Assembly: GCA_024643325.1 (NCBI GenBank)
Contig: JAHEND010000005.1
Location: forward strand, 1-61,145
Source of the DNA: Sediminicola sp.
Lineage (GTDB): Bacteria > Bacteroidota > Bacteroidia > Flavobacteriales > Flavobacteriaceae
DNA length: 61,145 bases
Direction of reading: 5' to 3'
Each line of letters starts with the position of its first letter. Position 1 is the stretch's first letter. This document shows, piece after piece, positions 15,764-24,887 of this stretch. The notes under the pieces were generated by a model, which saw only the letters and a list, made by a program, of their open reading frames with translations, was not told the origin of the DNA and searched no databases. Made by a program: the position numbers and the translations under genes.

Positions 15764-18595
15764 ATGGAGTACAACTTTAGAGCGATAGAAACCAAATGGC
15801 AAAAGTATTGGGCCAAACACAAGACATTTAAAGCAGAAAACAAAAGCGATAAACCCAAATATTATGTGTTAGATATGTTTCCTTACCCCTCTGGAGCAGG
15901 CTTACATGTGGGGCACCCATTAGGATATATAGCTTCAGATATTTACGCTAGGTTTAAAAGACACAAAGGGTTTAATGTGCTCCATCCTATGGGTTATGAC
16001 TCTTTTGGTTTACCTGCCGAGCAATACGCGATTCAAACAGGACAACATCCTGCTATTACTACTCAAGCAAATATTGATAGGTATAGGGACCAATTAGATA
16101 AAATAGGTTTCTCTTTTGATTGGGATAGAGAGGTCAGAACCTCTTCGAGTGATTACTACAAATGGACCCAGTGGATTTTTGGCCTACTGTTTAACGCCTG
16201 GTATGACAAAGCTGCTGATAAAGCCAAGCCTGTAGATGTTCTCATTGCACATTTTGAAAAATTTGGAAATGAAGGCGTGTTGGCTGCAGTTGAGGAAGAA
16301 GTGAAATCTTTTTCTGCGGAAGAATGGAAAGCGGCATCGGCTGAAAGCCGAGAAGAAATACTACAACAATACAGATTAACATATTTGGCAGAGGCTCAGG
16401 TAAATTGGTGTCCTGCCCTGGGTACAGTTTTGGCAAATGACGAAATTGTCAATGGAGTTTCTGAGCGTGGTGGCCACCCTGTAGTGAGAAAGAAGATGCT
16501 GCAATGGAGTATGAGAATTTCTGCTTATGCGGAAAGATTGCTTCAAGATTTATCCCTTTTAGATTGGCCTCAGCCCCTGAAAGATAGCCAAACCAATTGG
16601 ATTGGAAAATCTAAAGGTGCTATGGTTACTTTCCATACACAACCTAGCGAATGGTGTAATGAATCGCTGCCCATTGAGGTATTTACTACCCGTCCAGATA
16701 CTATTTTTGGGGTTTCTTTTATGACCCTAGCACCGGAACATCCTTATGTAGATCGTATTTGTTCTCCTGAACAGAAAGCGTCTGTTGCAGCATACGTTCA
16801 AGCTACTGCCAAGCGTTCTGAAAGGGATAGAATGGCAGATGTGAAAACCATTTCTGGAGTCTTTACAGGGGCTTATGCAAGCCATCCAATTACAGAGGAG
16901 CCTATTCCTGTATGGATTGGAGATTATGTTTTGGCTGGTTATGGTACTGGCGCGGTAATGGCGGTTCCATGTGGTGATCAACGTGATTACGATTTTGCCA
17001 AACACTTTGATCTGCCTATTCCAAATATTTTTAAAAATGTAGATATATCTCAGGAAGCTTTTACCCAAAAAGAAGGGGCTGTAATTGACCATTCAGATTT
17101 CTTGTCTGGATTACCCTACAAAGAAGCTTTGCACAAATCAATTTTGGCCTTAGAAGCCTTAGGGTCTGGCTATGGAAAAGTGAATTATAGGTTGAGAGAT
17201 GCGGTGTTTAGTAGACAGCGTTATTGGGGGGAACCTTTTCCAATTTATTATAACAATGGGGTGCCAGTGCTTATAGACAAAACCCATTTACCGATTCAAT
17301 TACCTGAAGTAGCTAAATATTTACCCACAGAAACTGGTGCGCCTCCTCTTGGAAATGCGACCCATTGGGCTTGGTGTACTAAGACGCATCAGGTCGTGTC
17401 TAACCAGGCTATTGACCAAAAGACTGTTTTTCCTTTGGAGTTAAATACCATGCCTGGTTGGGCGGGAAGCTCTTTTTATTTTAACAGGTACAAAGACGCT
17501 ACCAATTCAGTAGAAATGGCTTCGAAAGAGGCTTTGGATTACTGGGGAGAAGTAGATCTTTATATTGGAGGAAGTGAACATGCTACAGGCCATTTGTTAT
17601 ATGCCCGTTTTTGGCAGAAAGCATTGTATGACTTGGGTGTATTGCCAGAGGCTGAGTTTGCAAAAAAATTAATCAATCAAGGAATGATTACGGGAACTTC
17701 TGCCTTTGTGTATAGACTTCCTGATACAAACACTTATGTGTCTAAATCTCGAATTAACGGGAGATCTGTTCAGCCCATTCACGTAGACGTGTCAATGGTA
17801 AATGTGTCTGACGAGTTAGATATAGATGCTTTTAAGGCATGGAGACCAGAATACGCAGCAGCTACTTTTGAATTAGAAGACAAGGGTGTTTACAAGGTGG
17901 GTAGAGAGGTAGAGAAAATGTCTAAATCCAAGTATAACGTGGTGAGTCCAGACGCTATTTGCGAACAATATGGCGCAGATTCTCTGCGTTTGTACGAAAT
18001 GTTTTTAGGCCCATTAGAGCAATCTAAGCCTTGGAATACTGCTGGAATTACCGGAACCCATGGTTTTTTAAAGAAATTGTGGAAGTTGTATTTTAACGAA
18101 AGTGGCCCTGTTTTTAAAGTAGAACCCGCGAGTGCAGCGCAACTTAAAACACTGCATAAGACCATTAAAAAAGTGACGGAAGATATTGAAAACTTCTCTT
18201 TTAATACTTCGGTGTCTACCTTTATGATCTGTGTGAATGAATTGGCTGCACAGCAATGTGTGAGCCAAGAAATTTTAGAAGCTTTAGCTATTTTAGTGTC
18301 TCCTTATGCCCCTCATATTGCAGAAGAGTTGTGGGAAGCTATGGGTCACGAAGAATCTATTTGTACGGCGCCTTTCCCGGTATTTAATCCAGCTTATTTG
18401 GTAGAATCTGAGAAAGAGTATCCAGTGTCTTTTAACGGTAAAATGCGATTTAAATTGACCCTTCCTATGGATATGTCTAAACAGGAAATAGAAGCTGCAG
18501 TTATGGCACATGAAAAAACCTTACAGCAATTGGACGGGCGGGCCCCTAAAAAGGTGATTGTGGTACCTGGTAAAATTATTAATATAGTAGGCTAA
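15764..18595 (+). CDS. leuS: Leucyl-tRNA synthetase
   Basis: It charges tRNA-Leu with leucine in the cytosol. The 943-residue class I synthetase has the HIGH-type motif HVGH (48-51) in FPYPSGAGLHVGHPLGY, and KMSKS (718-722). The editing domain lies between about 230 and 440 (TTRPDTIFGVSF, GTGAVMAVPCGDQRDYDF), so mischarged products can be removed. A Bacteroidota-type insertion lies between residues 140 and 210. The C-terminal anticodon-binding domain ends in KKVIVVPGKIINIVG. A SemiSWEET gene follows 13 bases later and is probably co-transcribed. Confidence 0.97.
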   Translation: MEYNFRAIETKWQKYWAKHKTFKAENKSDKPKYYVLDMFPYPSGAGLHVGHPLGYIASDIYARFKRHKGFNVLHPMGYDSFGLPAEQYAIQTGQHPAITTQANIDRYRDQLDKIGFSFDWDREVRTSSSDYYKWTQWIFGLLFNAWYDKAADKAKPVDVLIAHFEKFGNEGVLAAVEEEVKSFSAEEWKAASAESREEILQQYRLTYLAEAQVNWCPALGTVLANDEIVNGVSERGGHPVVRKKMLQWSMRISAYAERLLQDLSLLDWPQPLKDSQTNWIGKSKGAMVTFHTQPSEWCNESLPIEVFTTRPDTIFGVSFMTLAPEHPYVDRICSPEQKASVAAYVQATAKRSERDRMADVKTISGVFTGAYASHPITEEPIPVWIGDYVLAGYGTGAVMAVPCGDQRDYDFAKHFDLPIPNIFKNVDISQEAFTQKEGAVIDHSDFLSGLPYKEALHKSILALEALGSGYGKVNYRLRDAVFSRQRYWGEPFPIYYNNGVPVLIDKTHLPIQLPEVAKYLPTETGAPPLGNATHWAWCTKTHQVVSNQAIDQKTVFPLELNTMPGWAGSSFYFNRYKDATNSVEMASKEALDYWGEVDLYIGGSEHATGHLLYARFWQKALYDLGVLPEAEFAKKLINQGMITGTSAFVYRLPDTNTYVSKSRINGRSVQPIHVDVSMVNVSDELDIDAFKAWRPEYAAATFELEDKGVYKVGREVEKMSKSKYNVVSPDAICEQYGADSLRLYEMFLGPLEQSKPWNTAGITGTHGFLKKLWKLYFNESGPVFKVEPASAAQLKTLHKTIKKVTEDIENFSFNTSVSTFMICVNELAAQQCVSQEILEALAILVSPYAPHIAEELWEAMGHEESICTAPFPVFNPAYLVESEKEYPVSFNGKMRFKLTLPMDMSKQEIEAAVMAHEKTLQQLDGRAPKKVIVVPGKIINIVG

Positions 18596-18608
18596 TCTTA
18601 CGCGAACT

Positions 18609-18863
18609 ATGGAAACAATAGAGATGATTGGTTTGCTTGCCGCTACACTTACTACGGCGGCTTACCTCCCTCAAGTAGTGAAGGTATTAAGAGATAAATC
18701 TGCTAAAGATATCTCTCTTTCTATGTATTTGGTGATGTTTACAGGGGTAGTACTTTGGTTGGTCTATGGACTGTACCATAACAGCGCACCAATAATTTTT
18801 GCCAATGTTATTACTTCTGTATTGACTTTAGCAGTGATTGTCTTAAAATTAAAATACAAGTAA
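18609..18863 (+). CDS. SemiSWEET-type sugar transporter
   Basis: An 84-residue protein with three transmembrane helices forming one triple-helix bundle, as in SemiSWEETs, which dimerise to make a small sugar channel. The proline/glutamine signature TTAAYLPQVVKVLRDKSAKD is followed by ISLSMYLVMFTGVVLWLVYG, with the conserved Asn near ANVIT. It follows leuS by 13 bases. Sucrose or glucose are the known substrates of the family; the native one is unknown. Confidence 0.9.
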   Translation: METIEMIGLLAATLTTAAYLPQVVKVLRDKSAKDISLSMYLVMFTGVVLWLVYGLYHNSAPIIFANVITSVLTLAVIVLKLKYK

Positions 18864-18870
18864 GGCCAAA

Positions 18871-18898
18871 ATGTCAGTGGAAATCCTGACAGTTTATT
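18871..18898 (+). terminator. Hairpin after the leuS-SemiSWEET unit
   Basis: TGTCAG (18872-18877) pairs with CTGACA (18886-18891), extended inward by a few pairs with a bulged T, and followed by a T-rich tract. It begins 8 bases after the SemiSWEET stop. Confidence 0.5.
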
Positions 18899-18905
18899 TT
18901 GGTGT

Positions 18906-18913
18906 TATTTTTG
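18906..18913 (+). promoter_or_regulatory. -7 promoter box of the zinc metallopeptidase gene
   Basis: TATTTTTG matches TAnnTTTG, 25 bases before the ATG at 18939 and directly after the hairpin that ends the leuS unit. Confidence 0.45.
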
Positions 18914-18938
18914 CTGTGAATGTTAAAAAGCTATTATT

Positions 18939-19628
18939 ATGATGTTGTATTATATTATTGTAGGACTCATGGCCCTAGTGAGTATGGCGGTGAGTAAAAA
19001 ATTAAAATCTAAGTTTGCAACTTACTCAAAATTGACGCTCAGAAATGGTATGAGCGGCGCTGAGGTGGCGCAAAGAATGTTGGAAGACCATGGCATTAAA
19101 GATGTGAAAGTGGTTTCTACCCCCGGACAACTTACAGACCATTACAATCCATTAACAAAAACAGTTAATTTAAGTGAGTCTGTTTATGGACAGCGAAATG
19201 CAGCAGCAGCAGCAGTTGCTGCGCATGAGTGCGGCCATGCTGTACAACATGCAGTTGCGTATCCTTGGCTTCAAATGCGTTCTAAAATGGTGCCTGCGGT
19301 TCAGGTCGCTTCTGGCCTTTCTCAATGGGTAATTATGGGTGGTTTGGTCCTTTCTGCCACAACGGCACTGGGCAGTGGTTTATTACTTGCTGGAATTGTT
19401 TTATACGGAATTGTAACTGCCTTTACCTTTATAACATTGCCTGTGGAATACGACGCTAGCAACAGGGCTTTGGCTTGGTTAAAGCGCAAACAAATCGTAG
19501 GACAAGAAGAATATGCTGGTGCTGAAGACGCCCTAAAATGGGCAGCAAGAACCTATGTAGTAGCTGCTATTGGCGCCTTAGCGACATTGGCTTATTTTGT
19601 ATTGCGTTATTTAGGCTCAAGGGATTAG
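18939..19628 (+). CDS. Membrane zinc metallopeptidase (YugP family)
   Basis: A 229-residue inner-membrane protein with an N-terminal helix, a soluble catalytic region and further helices at about 130-165 and 205-225. The zinc motif HECGH (96-100) sits in AAAVAAHECGHAVQHA, and VEYDASNRALAWL gives the downstream acidic ligand region. It belongs to the YugP-type neutral zinc metallopeptidases of unknown substrate. Its stop overlaps the end of the convergent Lrp gene by 4 bases. Confidence 0.9.
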   Translation: MMLYYIIVGLMALVSMAVSKKLKSKFATYSKLTLRNGMSGAEVAQRMLEDHGIKDVKVVSTPGQLTDHYNPLTKTVNLSESVYGQRNAAAAAVAAHECGHAVQHAVAYPWLQMRSKMVPAVQVASGLSQWVIMGGLVLSATTALGSGLLLAGIVLYGIVTAFTFITLPVEYDASNRALAWLKRKQIVGQEEYAGAEDALKWAARTYVVAAIGALATLAYFVLRYLGSRD

Positions 19629-20095
19629 AACCCAATCTGTCGGTCTATTTGTTGGTCTAAGGATATAAATGTTTCTGTTCTTGACACCCCTTTTATCTGT
19701 TGAATTTCTTGGTTGAGTAAACGCATGAGGTGTTCATTATCTCTACAGAGCACCTTGATCAATATGGACCAATTTCCAGTAGTGTAATGACATTCTAGAA
19801 CTTCTGGTATTTTTTTTAATGCACTCACTGCCGCTGGATTGCTCATGGCTTTGTCTAAATACACACCAATATAGGCCATGGTGTTATAGCCTAGTGTCTT
19901 GGTGTTGACAATGAATTTTGATCCTTTAATAACTCCTGAGGCTTCTAGTTTTCTGAGCCGTTGGTGAATAGCTGCACCAGAGATTCCAATTTTTCTAGCG
20001 ATTTCTAAGATGGGTTTTCTGGCGTCCTCCATGAGGAATCGGAGAATTTCTTTATCTATTCCGTCTATTTTAGGCAGGGTGTCGCTATGAGTCAT
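19625..20095 (-). CDS. Lrp/AsnC family transcriptional regulator
   Basis: A 156-residue DNA-binding protein. The N-terminal winged helix-turn-helix (about 10-60; IDKEILRFLMEDARKPILEI and ISGAAIHQRLRKLEASGVI) is followed by the RAM ligand-binding domain (from about 70). Members sense amino acids and often control neighbouring metabolism genes. It sits 74 bases downstream of a saccharopine-dehydrogenase-like gene on the same strand, so lysine or a related amino acid is a plausible effector. Repeated TACATATTTT motifs directly upstream may be its own operator. Confidence 0.93.
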   Translation of the reverse strand: MTHSDTLPKIDGIDKEILRFLMEDARKPILEIARKIGISGAAIHQRLRKLEASGVIKGSKFIVNTKTLGYNTMAYIGVYLDKAMSNPAAVSALKKIPEVLECHYTTGNWSILIKVLCRDNEHLMRLLNQEIQQIKGVSRTETFISLDQQIDRQIGF

Positions 20096-20127
20096 ACTTA
20101 CATATTTTAAGTAAAACTACATATTTT
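20096..20127 (-). repeat. Direct repeats upstream of the Lrp gene
   Basis: TACATATTTT occurs at 20099-20108 and 20118-20127, 19 bases apart (about two helical turns). The first copy sits inside the short inverted repeat ACTTA...TAAGT (20096-20112). The location directly before the start codon suggests an autoregulatory operator; this is inference. Confidence 0.35.
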
Positions 20128-20169
20128 GTTTCATTATTTATAAAGTTAGTCCCGTTATTGTATTGTAAT

Positions 20170-21543
20170 TTAAGAACTTGCCACGTATTCAGTTGCATAT
20201 CCCAAATATGGCACCTCAAAATCTTTAAATACCACACCTTCTTGAGCCAATAGTTTTAGTACGGGCCCATAGATTTCTTGGTGAATAGGAATACGTACTC
20301 CAGGCGTGCTAATATCTTTATTTAAAATAAGTAAACAGGACATAGCAAGGGGTAAACCAACTGTTTTAGCCATTGCGGTATGTGTTTGAGAAACTCCTTC
20401 AACCACCATATGAGCGTCTAATTGTCTCATTTCTCCTTGGTATTCGTAGCCTATTTTATGGTACATAACCACCATGTCTTTTTCCTCCAAGCCAAGGGTC
20501 CAATGAGCCTCCAAGATCTCTTGAAGTAGTTCAGCGGGGGTGCCATTTTGTTTGGTTAAAAAGTGCTTGTCACTAAACAAGTGTAATTCCATGAGCTTGT
20601 CCCACATAATGTCATCTTGGTCAATTTTTAGATAATGCCGTACTTTTAACTCTACACTATCTGTTGGGGAATAGGGCAGAAATAAATTAATAAACGCCCT
20701 ATAGCTCATTTGCTCACTCTCCTCTATATGGTAACTGTCGTCTGTGAGTCCCAATTGCACAAAAATATTCCAAGCTTTTGAAAAACCAACCCTTCTCATG
20801 GTTCCCCTGTATAGGGTTAGGGCATTTTCTAGGCCATAAGCAGTCCTGTATTTTAGAGAATCTCTATTGGCATAGGCTTCAAATTTTCCATAGCCTTCAA
20901 TGTGCATGAATTCAGTACGCCTAAATAATTTGTGATAAGGGATGTATTTGTAAGTGCCTTCTTGTATGAATTTAGCGGCACCGCCTTGTCCTGCTATCAC
21001 CACATTTCTTGGATTCCATGTGAATTTGTAGTCCCATAAATTTGGTTTTTCTTGGGGAGCCACTAAGCCGCCAGTGAAGGATTCAAATAATTTAATTTCT
21101 CCTCCTTTGTTTTTTATTTGGTCCATAAATGCCATTGCACTCATATGGTCAATCCCAGGATCTACCCCCATTTCATTGAGAAAAATCAATCCCTTTTCTT
21201 TTACCTGCTCCTCCATTTCTTTTAACTCAGGGCTCACATAGGAAGCAGTGACCAAGTGTTTTTCAAGTGCCAAACAGTCCTTAGCAACTAAAATATGCAT
21301 ATGCGCAGGAAGCATAGAGATTACAATGTCTGCTAATGCAATCTGTTTTTGTCTCACAACTATATCAGTGACAGAGGCAGTTACAATAGTAAGTGCAGGA
21401 TGAGAAGCTATTTGTTTTGGTATGTGGGCTGTTTCTTTATCTAAAATGCAAAGTGAAATTCCCTCTTTTTTTGATTGATCTAATAGATAATCAATGAGGT
21501 AAGCAGTAGATTTTCCAGCACCTATTAAAAGAATATTTCGCAT
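20170..21543 (-). CDS. Saccharopine dehydrogenase family protein
   Basis: A 457-residue cytosolic enzyme with an N-terminal Rossmann fold (ILLIGAGKSTAYLIDYLL) and a C-terminal saccharopine dehydrogenase domain. The segment FLNEMGVDPGIDHMSAM is the conserved substrate block of saccharopine reductase/LYS9-type enzymes, and the length fits. These enzymes join or split saccharopine, glutamate and 2-aminoadipate semialdehyde, here probably in lysine degradation. The neighbouring Lrp gene supports amino-acid control. A perfect 8-base inverted repeat lies 5 bases before its ATG. Confidence 0.85.
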   Translation of the reverse strand: MRNILLIGAGKSTAYLIDYLLDQSKKEGISLCILDKETAHIPKQIASHPALTIVTASVTDIVVRQKQIALADIVISMLPAHMHILVAKDCLALEKHLVTASYVSPELKEMEEQVKEKGLIFLNEMGVDPGIDHMSAMAFMDQIKNKGGEIKLFESFTGGLVAPQEKPNLWDYKFTWNPRNVVIAGQGGAAKFIQEGTYKYIPYHKLFRRTEFMHIEGYGKFEAYANRDSLKYRTAYGLENALTLYRGTMRRVGFSKAWNIFVQLGLTDDSYHIEESEQMSYRAFINLFLPYSPTDSVELKVRHYLKIDQDDIMWDKLMELHLFSDKHFLTKQNGTPAELLQEILEAHWTLGLEEKDMVVMYHKIGYEYQGEMRQLDAHMVVEGVSQTHTAMAKTVGLPLAMSCLLILNKDISTPGVRIPIHQEIYGPVLKLLAQEGVVFKDFEVPYLGYATEYVASS

Positions 21544-21547
21544 GATG

Positions 21548-21567
21548 AGAACGTATTTATACGTTCT
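21548..21567 (-). promoter_or_regulatory. Palindromic operator-like site before the saccharopine dehydrogenase gene
   Basis: AGAACGTA (21548-21555) and TACGTTCT (21560-21567) form a perfect inverted repeat with a 4-base centre. It is only 4 bases upstream of the ATG. It could bind a dimeric regulator or form an mRNA hairpin near the start codon. No T-run follows on the minus strand, so it is not a standard terminator of hemD. Confidence 0.45.
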
Positions 21568-21628
21568 TAAAAATAGCGAATTGTTATATTTTTAAAGAAT
21601 TACTTAAAATAAGTTATGAACAAAACAA

Positions 21629-22375
21629 TTATTTCTTGTTTTCTGTACTGATATACTTTTGAAGCGCCATAGTCATTGAAGGTGTTTCAGGAGTGGGTGC
21701 CTTAATGTCAATTCTTAGTCCTGCATCTGTGGCTGCTTTAATAGTAGAATTTCCAAAAACAGCAATTCTGGTGTTGTTTTGTTTAAACTCAGGGAAGTTT
21801 TTGAGCAATGATTCAATTCCTGAAGGGCTAAAGAAAACCAATACGTCATATAAAACATCGCTTAGATCGGATAAGTCACTAATCACTGTTTTGTAAAAAA
21901 CACCTCTTTTCCAATCGAGTTGTAATTGATCTAATGTTTCAGGGACAGTTGGTTTTAATACGTCAGAGGAAGGGAGTAAATATTTTTCTTCTTTGTATTT
22001 TTTAAATAAGGGCACTAAGTCTGCAAAATTCATTTTACCTACATAAATTTTACGTTTTCTGTATACTACATATTTTTGTAGGTAATAAGCAACAGCTTCC
22101 GATTGGCAGAAATATTTCATACTGTCTGGCACCTTGAACCTCATTTCTTCTGCCAGTCTAAAATAATGATCTACAGCATTTCTACTTGTTAAAATGACTG
22201 CCGTGAATTGGCTCAGGTCTATTTTTTGTTGTCTTACGCTTTTAGCGTCTACGCCTTCTACATGAATGAATGGTCTAAAATCTACCTTTACTTTTTCTTT
22301 GTCAATAAGCCTTGCATATGGAGAGTTTTCCATCTTTGGCTCTGGCTGTGAGACTAAAATTGTTTTTACCTTCAT
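21629..22375 (-). CDS. hemD: Uroporphyrinogen-III synthase
   Basis: HemD cyclises hydroxymethylbilane to uroporphyrinogen III in tetrapyrrole synthesis. I chose the internal ATG at 22375 (248 residues): MKVKTILVSQPEPK is the usual start in this group, and the longer frame to 22402 would overlap the preceding gene by 23 bases. Conserved parts are FTAVILTSRNAVDHYF and the C-terminal IAVFGNSTIKAATDAGLRI. Sequence identity in this family is generally low, so the call rests on these blocks and on its place beside DUF4271, a common pairing in flavobacteria. Confidence 0.88.
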   Translation of the reverse strand: MKVKTILVSQPEPKMENSPYARLIDKEKVKVDFRPFIHVEGVDAKSVRQQKIDLSQFTAVILTSRNAVDHYFRLAEEMRFKVPDSMKYFCQSEAVAYYLQKYVVYRKRKIYVGKMNFADLVPLFKKYKEEKYLLPSSDVLKPTVPETLDQLQLDWKRGVFYKTVISDLSDLSDVLYDVLVFFSPSGIESLLKNFPEFKQNNTRIAVFGNSTIKAATDAGLRIDIKAPTPETPSMTMALQKYISTENKK

Positions 22376-22379
22376 GGAA

Positions 22380-23033
22380 TCAAGTATTAAAAATGCTTGC
22401 AATTATTAAAAACGGTGCTATTTCAAGAGCGCAAAGGTACAAAATAAAATAGAATACATTATGTAAGATATACTTTTGATAATTTCTTAATATCAATATC
22501 CACCCAATAAGCGTAATGGAGACAAATAAAAATAAACTACTGTAAAACAGAAGTTTAGCATTAAAAGAAATAAATGCGTATAATATATTTGCAGTGAATA
22601 AGACCATACTCCCGTAATTAAAGAAGCTATTTTTCTTAAAAACAATTTCATTGAGCAATTTTTTGTTTCCAAACAGCCATCCGTGTATGTTCTGAAGTAT
22701 AGCTTTAATCACAACAAATCCAGATACAAGCGAAAAGCAAGTCAAATAATTGATATTAATTACAGATGAATTTTCTAGAAAAATAGGGACAAAAAAGAAA
22801 AGAAATAGACTGCAATTTATAACAGCGAATAAACCCCAAAACCATTGAAACGGATGAATAAAAGCTTGTTTTTTATTGTAAACAAAAACGAATTTGTTGT
22901 GGCTAATTAAATTAGAAAACGATAGATGCCTTTGCGGGTAAACTATCTTTGAAAGGCTCATGAGTACTAAGGAGAGAAACAGCAATCCAATGGTCCAATC
23001 GGGTATGTGCTGAAATCTCAATTCAAGTTCCAT
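22380..23033 (-). CDS. DUF4271 membrane protein
   Basis: A 217-residue protein with about five or six hydrophobic helices and little soluble sequence, recognised as DUF4271. It starts inside the end of the glycosyltransferase gene (16-base overlap) and ends 4 bases before hemD, so the three genes form one coupled operon. Its role is unknown; the hemD link recurs in Bacteroidota but no reaction is established. Confidence 0.8.
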   Translation of the reverse strand: MELELRFQHIPDWTIGLLFLSLVLMSLSKIVYPQRHLSFSNLISHNKFVFVYNKKQAFIHPFQWFWGLFAVINCSLFLFFFVPIFLENSSVININYLTCFSLVSGFVVIKAILQNIHGWLFGNKKLLNEIVFKKNSFFNYGSMVLFTANILYAFISFNAKLLFYSSLFLFVSITLIGWILILRNYQKYILHNVFYFILYLCALEIAPFLIIASIFNT

Positions 23034-24736
23034 GTCGCTAATTTGTGTGAGTTAGCTCCCAATAAAAAAGGCATTGAATTGGCGGAAATGCTTAGTTTGA
23101 AATACCCCATACTTAAATCGCTATCCTTTAAATGGTATTTGCCTTTAAGGGTGACTGTTTCTCCGGGCATTAATATTTTATTGAGATTATTAGTTGCTAT
23201 AGTGGCAGTTGTTTTTGAAACAAGCTCAAGAGCCTCTAATTCAGAAAGGTATTGGAATTGTTTATATTCATTGAGAAAAGCAAGTCCAAAACGGATTTCT
23301 TCAATAGGAATTTGAAAAGAATATGGATTTTGTAGCTCAAAAACAAGGCTGTTGTCTTTGGCTTGAATCAACACAATTTTTAATTGACTGTAAGGTTTGA
23401 ATGAGGGAATCCATGTTCCGTAATAGGGAACTCCTTTAGCCTTTTCAAAAGAGAAATCAGCTGGGATCTGATTTGAAAAGCTCAGAGAATCCTTAGTTAT
23501 GTAGGCGATTTCTTGACCAATAAGATCGTTTTCAGAACGATCAATATTGTATTGGTTTTGACGGTAATTGATTGCGTTCAGAGAGTAGGCTTTGCTTCCA
23601 GTGTAAAATGCATACATAGGAGCGTTCCTGTAGGAGTTTTCAAAAACAACCATTCGGTCTCCAGTCTTTTCTTTTAAAGCAGCTGTCCATGCTTTGTTTC
23701 CGTGTGCCTCATATGAAATAGGGAGGAGAGGTTCGTACACAAGACCAATTCTCAAAAAGATTATGAGCCCAATATTGATCCAACCACTCACCCACAATTG
23801 TTTTTTGAGTCTGGGGTTTTGTGTGAGGGCGTCAAATATTAAAACGGCCATTGGAATACATATTACCACCATCCATTGGGTTTGTATGCGCCTGTTAAAA
23901 CTTGAGATAAAGAAAAACACTAGGACGGTAATAATCACACCAAATAAACTTTTTTTAAGCGCAGTGTTTCTGGATAAACCAAATAATGCTTTATAAATGA
24001 AAGGAAAGCAAAACCCAAAAAGAGCGATTAGGTTTATAAAATATCCCAAACCAAAATCAAAAAAATCATAGGCCCTATTGGGTCTTTCAAAAAGGTGGTA
24101 AGCCACTGAGACAAAATCATTGGAATACAACCAATATAAATGTGGGCTATAAGCCAAAAGACTTACCCCAACTGCTGCCCAAGCAAACTTGTTTTTCAAT
24201 AGGCTGGGGACTCCAACTAAAACACCAATAATCACCAGTACTGCATGATATTTACTGTACATGAGAGCTGCCATTACTACACCCAATGCAATGCTGAGCC
24301 CCCAAGTAGGTCTGTGGAAAAAGTGCTTGAGGATATAAAAAAGCAAGGCAGTGAAAAAGAGTAGCGGCGTATCTGGTAATGTAAAAAACCCATAGGCATT
24401 TAAGAGGGTCATAGAACTCAACAACACAAAAAACGCCCCAATATGTTGCTTTTTATACGTCTTGGAAACAGTGTTCCAAATTAAAAGGTAGGTTCCCAAT
24501 CCACTTAAAACACCTACTATTCTCACCCCTAAAGTTCCTTTAAACAACAGTTGACCCAACGCAATCATAGCTGCTACCATAGGGGGGTGGTCAAAGTAGC
24601 CCCAATCTAATTTTTTGGAAAAATACCAATAATAAGCCTCATCATAAATAAGCTCAGTGAAAATAGCCTGAAGGGTATTGGCCAAACCAATAAGGATAAT
24701 AATCCCCCAAAAAATCTTTTGTTTATTCCCTTTCAT
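23018..24736 (-). CDS. GT39-type integral membrane glycosyltransferase
   Basis: A 572-residue inner-membrane protein of the ArnT/PMT superfamily. The first loop has the catalytic signature LIYDEAYYWYFSKKLDWGYF followed by DHPP, whose acidic residue acts as the base. About ten helices follow (to residue 340), then a soluble C-terminal domain (350-572). Such enzymes use polyprenyl-phosphate sugars as donors and glycosylate lipids or proteins outside the inner membrane. A polyprenyl-phosphate-mannose synthase lies head to head 150 bases away, which could supply the donor. Acceptor unknown. Confidence 0.85.
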   Translation of the reverse strand: MKGNKQKIFWGIIILIGLANTLQAIFTELIYDEAYYWYFSKKLDWGYFDHPPMVAAMIALGQLLFKGTLGVRIVGVLSGLGTYLLIWNTVSKTYKKQHIGAFFVLLSSMTLLNAYGFFTLPDTPLLFFTALLFYILKHFFHRPTWGLSIALGVVMAALMYSKYHAVLVIIGVLVGVPSLLKNKFAWAAVGVSLLAYSPHLYWLYSNDFVSVAYHLFERPNRAYDFFDFGLGYFINLIALFGFCFPFIYKALFGLSRNTALKKSLFGVIITVLVFFFISSFNRRIQTQWMVVICIPMAVLIFDALTQNPRLKKQLWVSGWINIGLIIFLRIGLVYEPLLPISYEAHGNKAWTAALKEKTGDRMVVFENSYRNAPMYAFYTGSKAYSLNAINYRQNQYNIDRSENDLIGQEIAYITKDSLSFSNQIPADFSFEKAKGVPYYGTWIPSFKPYSQLKIVLIQAKDNSLVFELQNPYSFQIPIEEIRFGLAFLNEYKQFQYLSELEALELVSKTTATIATNNLNKILMPGETVTLKGKYHLKDSDLSMGYFKLSISANSMPFLLGANSHKLATWNLN

Positions 24737-24753
24737 TCTTATGGATTAGTGTG

Positions 24754-24761
24754 CAAATTTA
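24754..24761 (-). promoter_or_regulatory. -7 promoter box of the GT39-DUF4271-hemD operon
   Basis: On the minus strand this reads TAAATTTG, a TAnnTTTG match 17 bases before the glycosyltransferase ATG. Confidence 0.45.
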
Positions 24762-24860
24762 CAAATAATTACGCCAGACCTTGCTTTTAGAATTTATATT
24801 TAAGGGCTATAAAAAAACAGAAAACCACGGTTTCATTCTCATTTTACGCCATTTATATCC

Positions 24861-24868
24861 TACTTTTG
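24861..24868 (+). promoter_or_regulatory. -7 promoter box of the mannosyltransferase gene
   Basis: TACTTTTG matches TAnnTTTG, 19 bases before the ATG at 24888. Confidence 0.5.
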
Positions 24869-24887
24869 TGCCTAAATACGTCCATCC

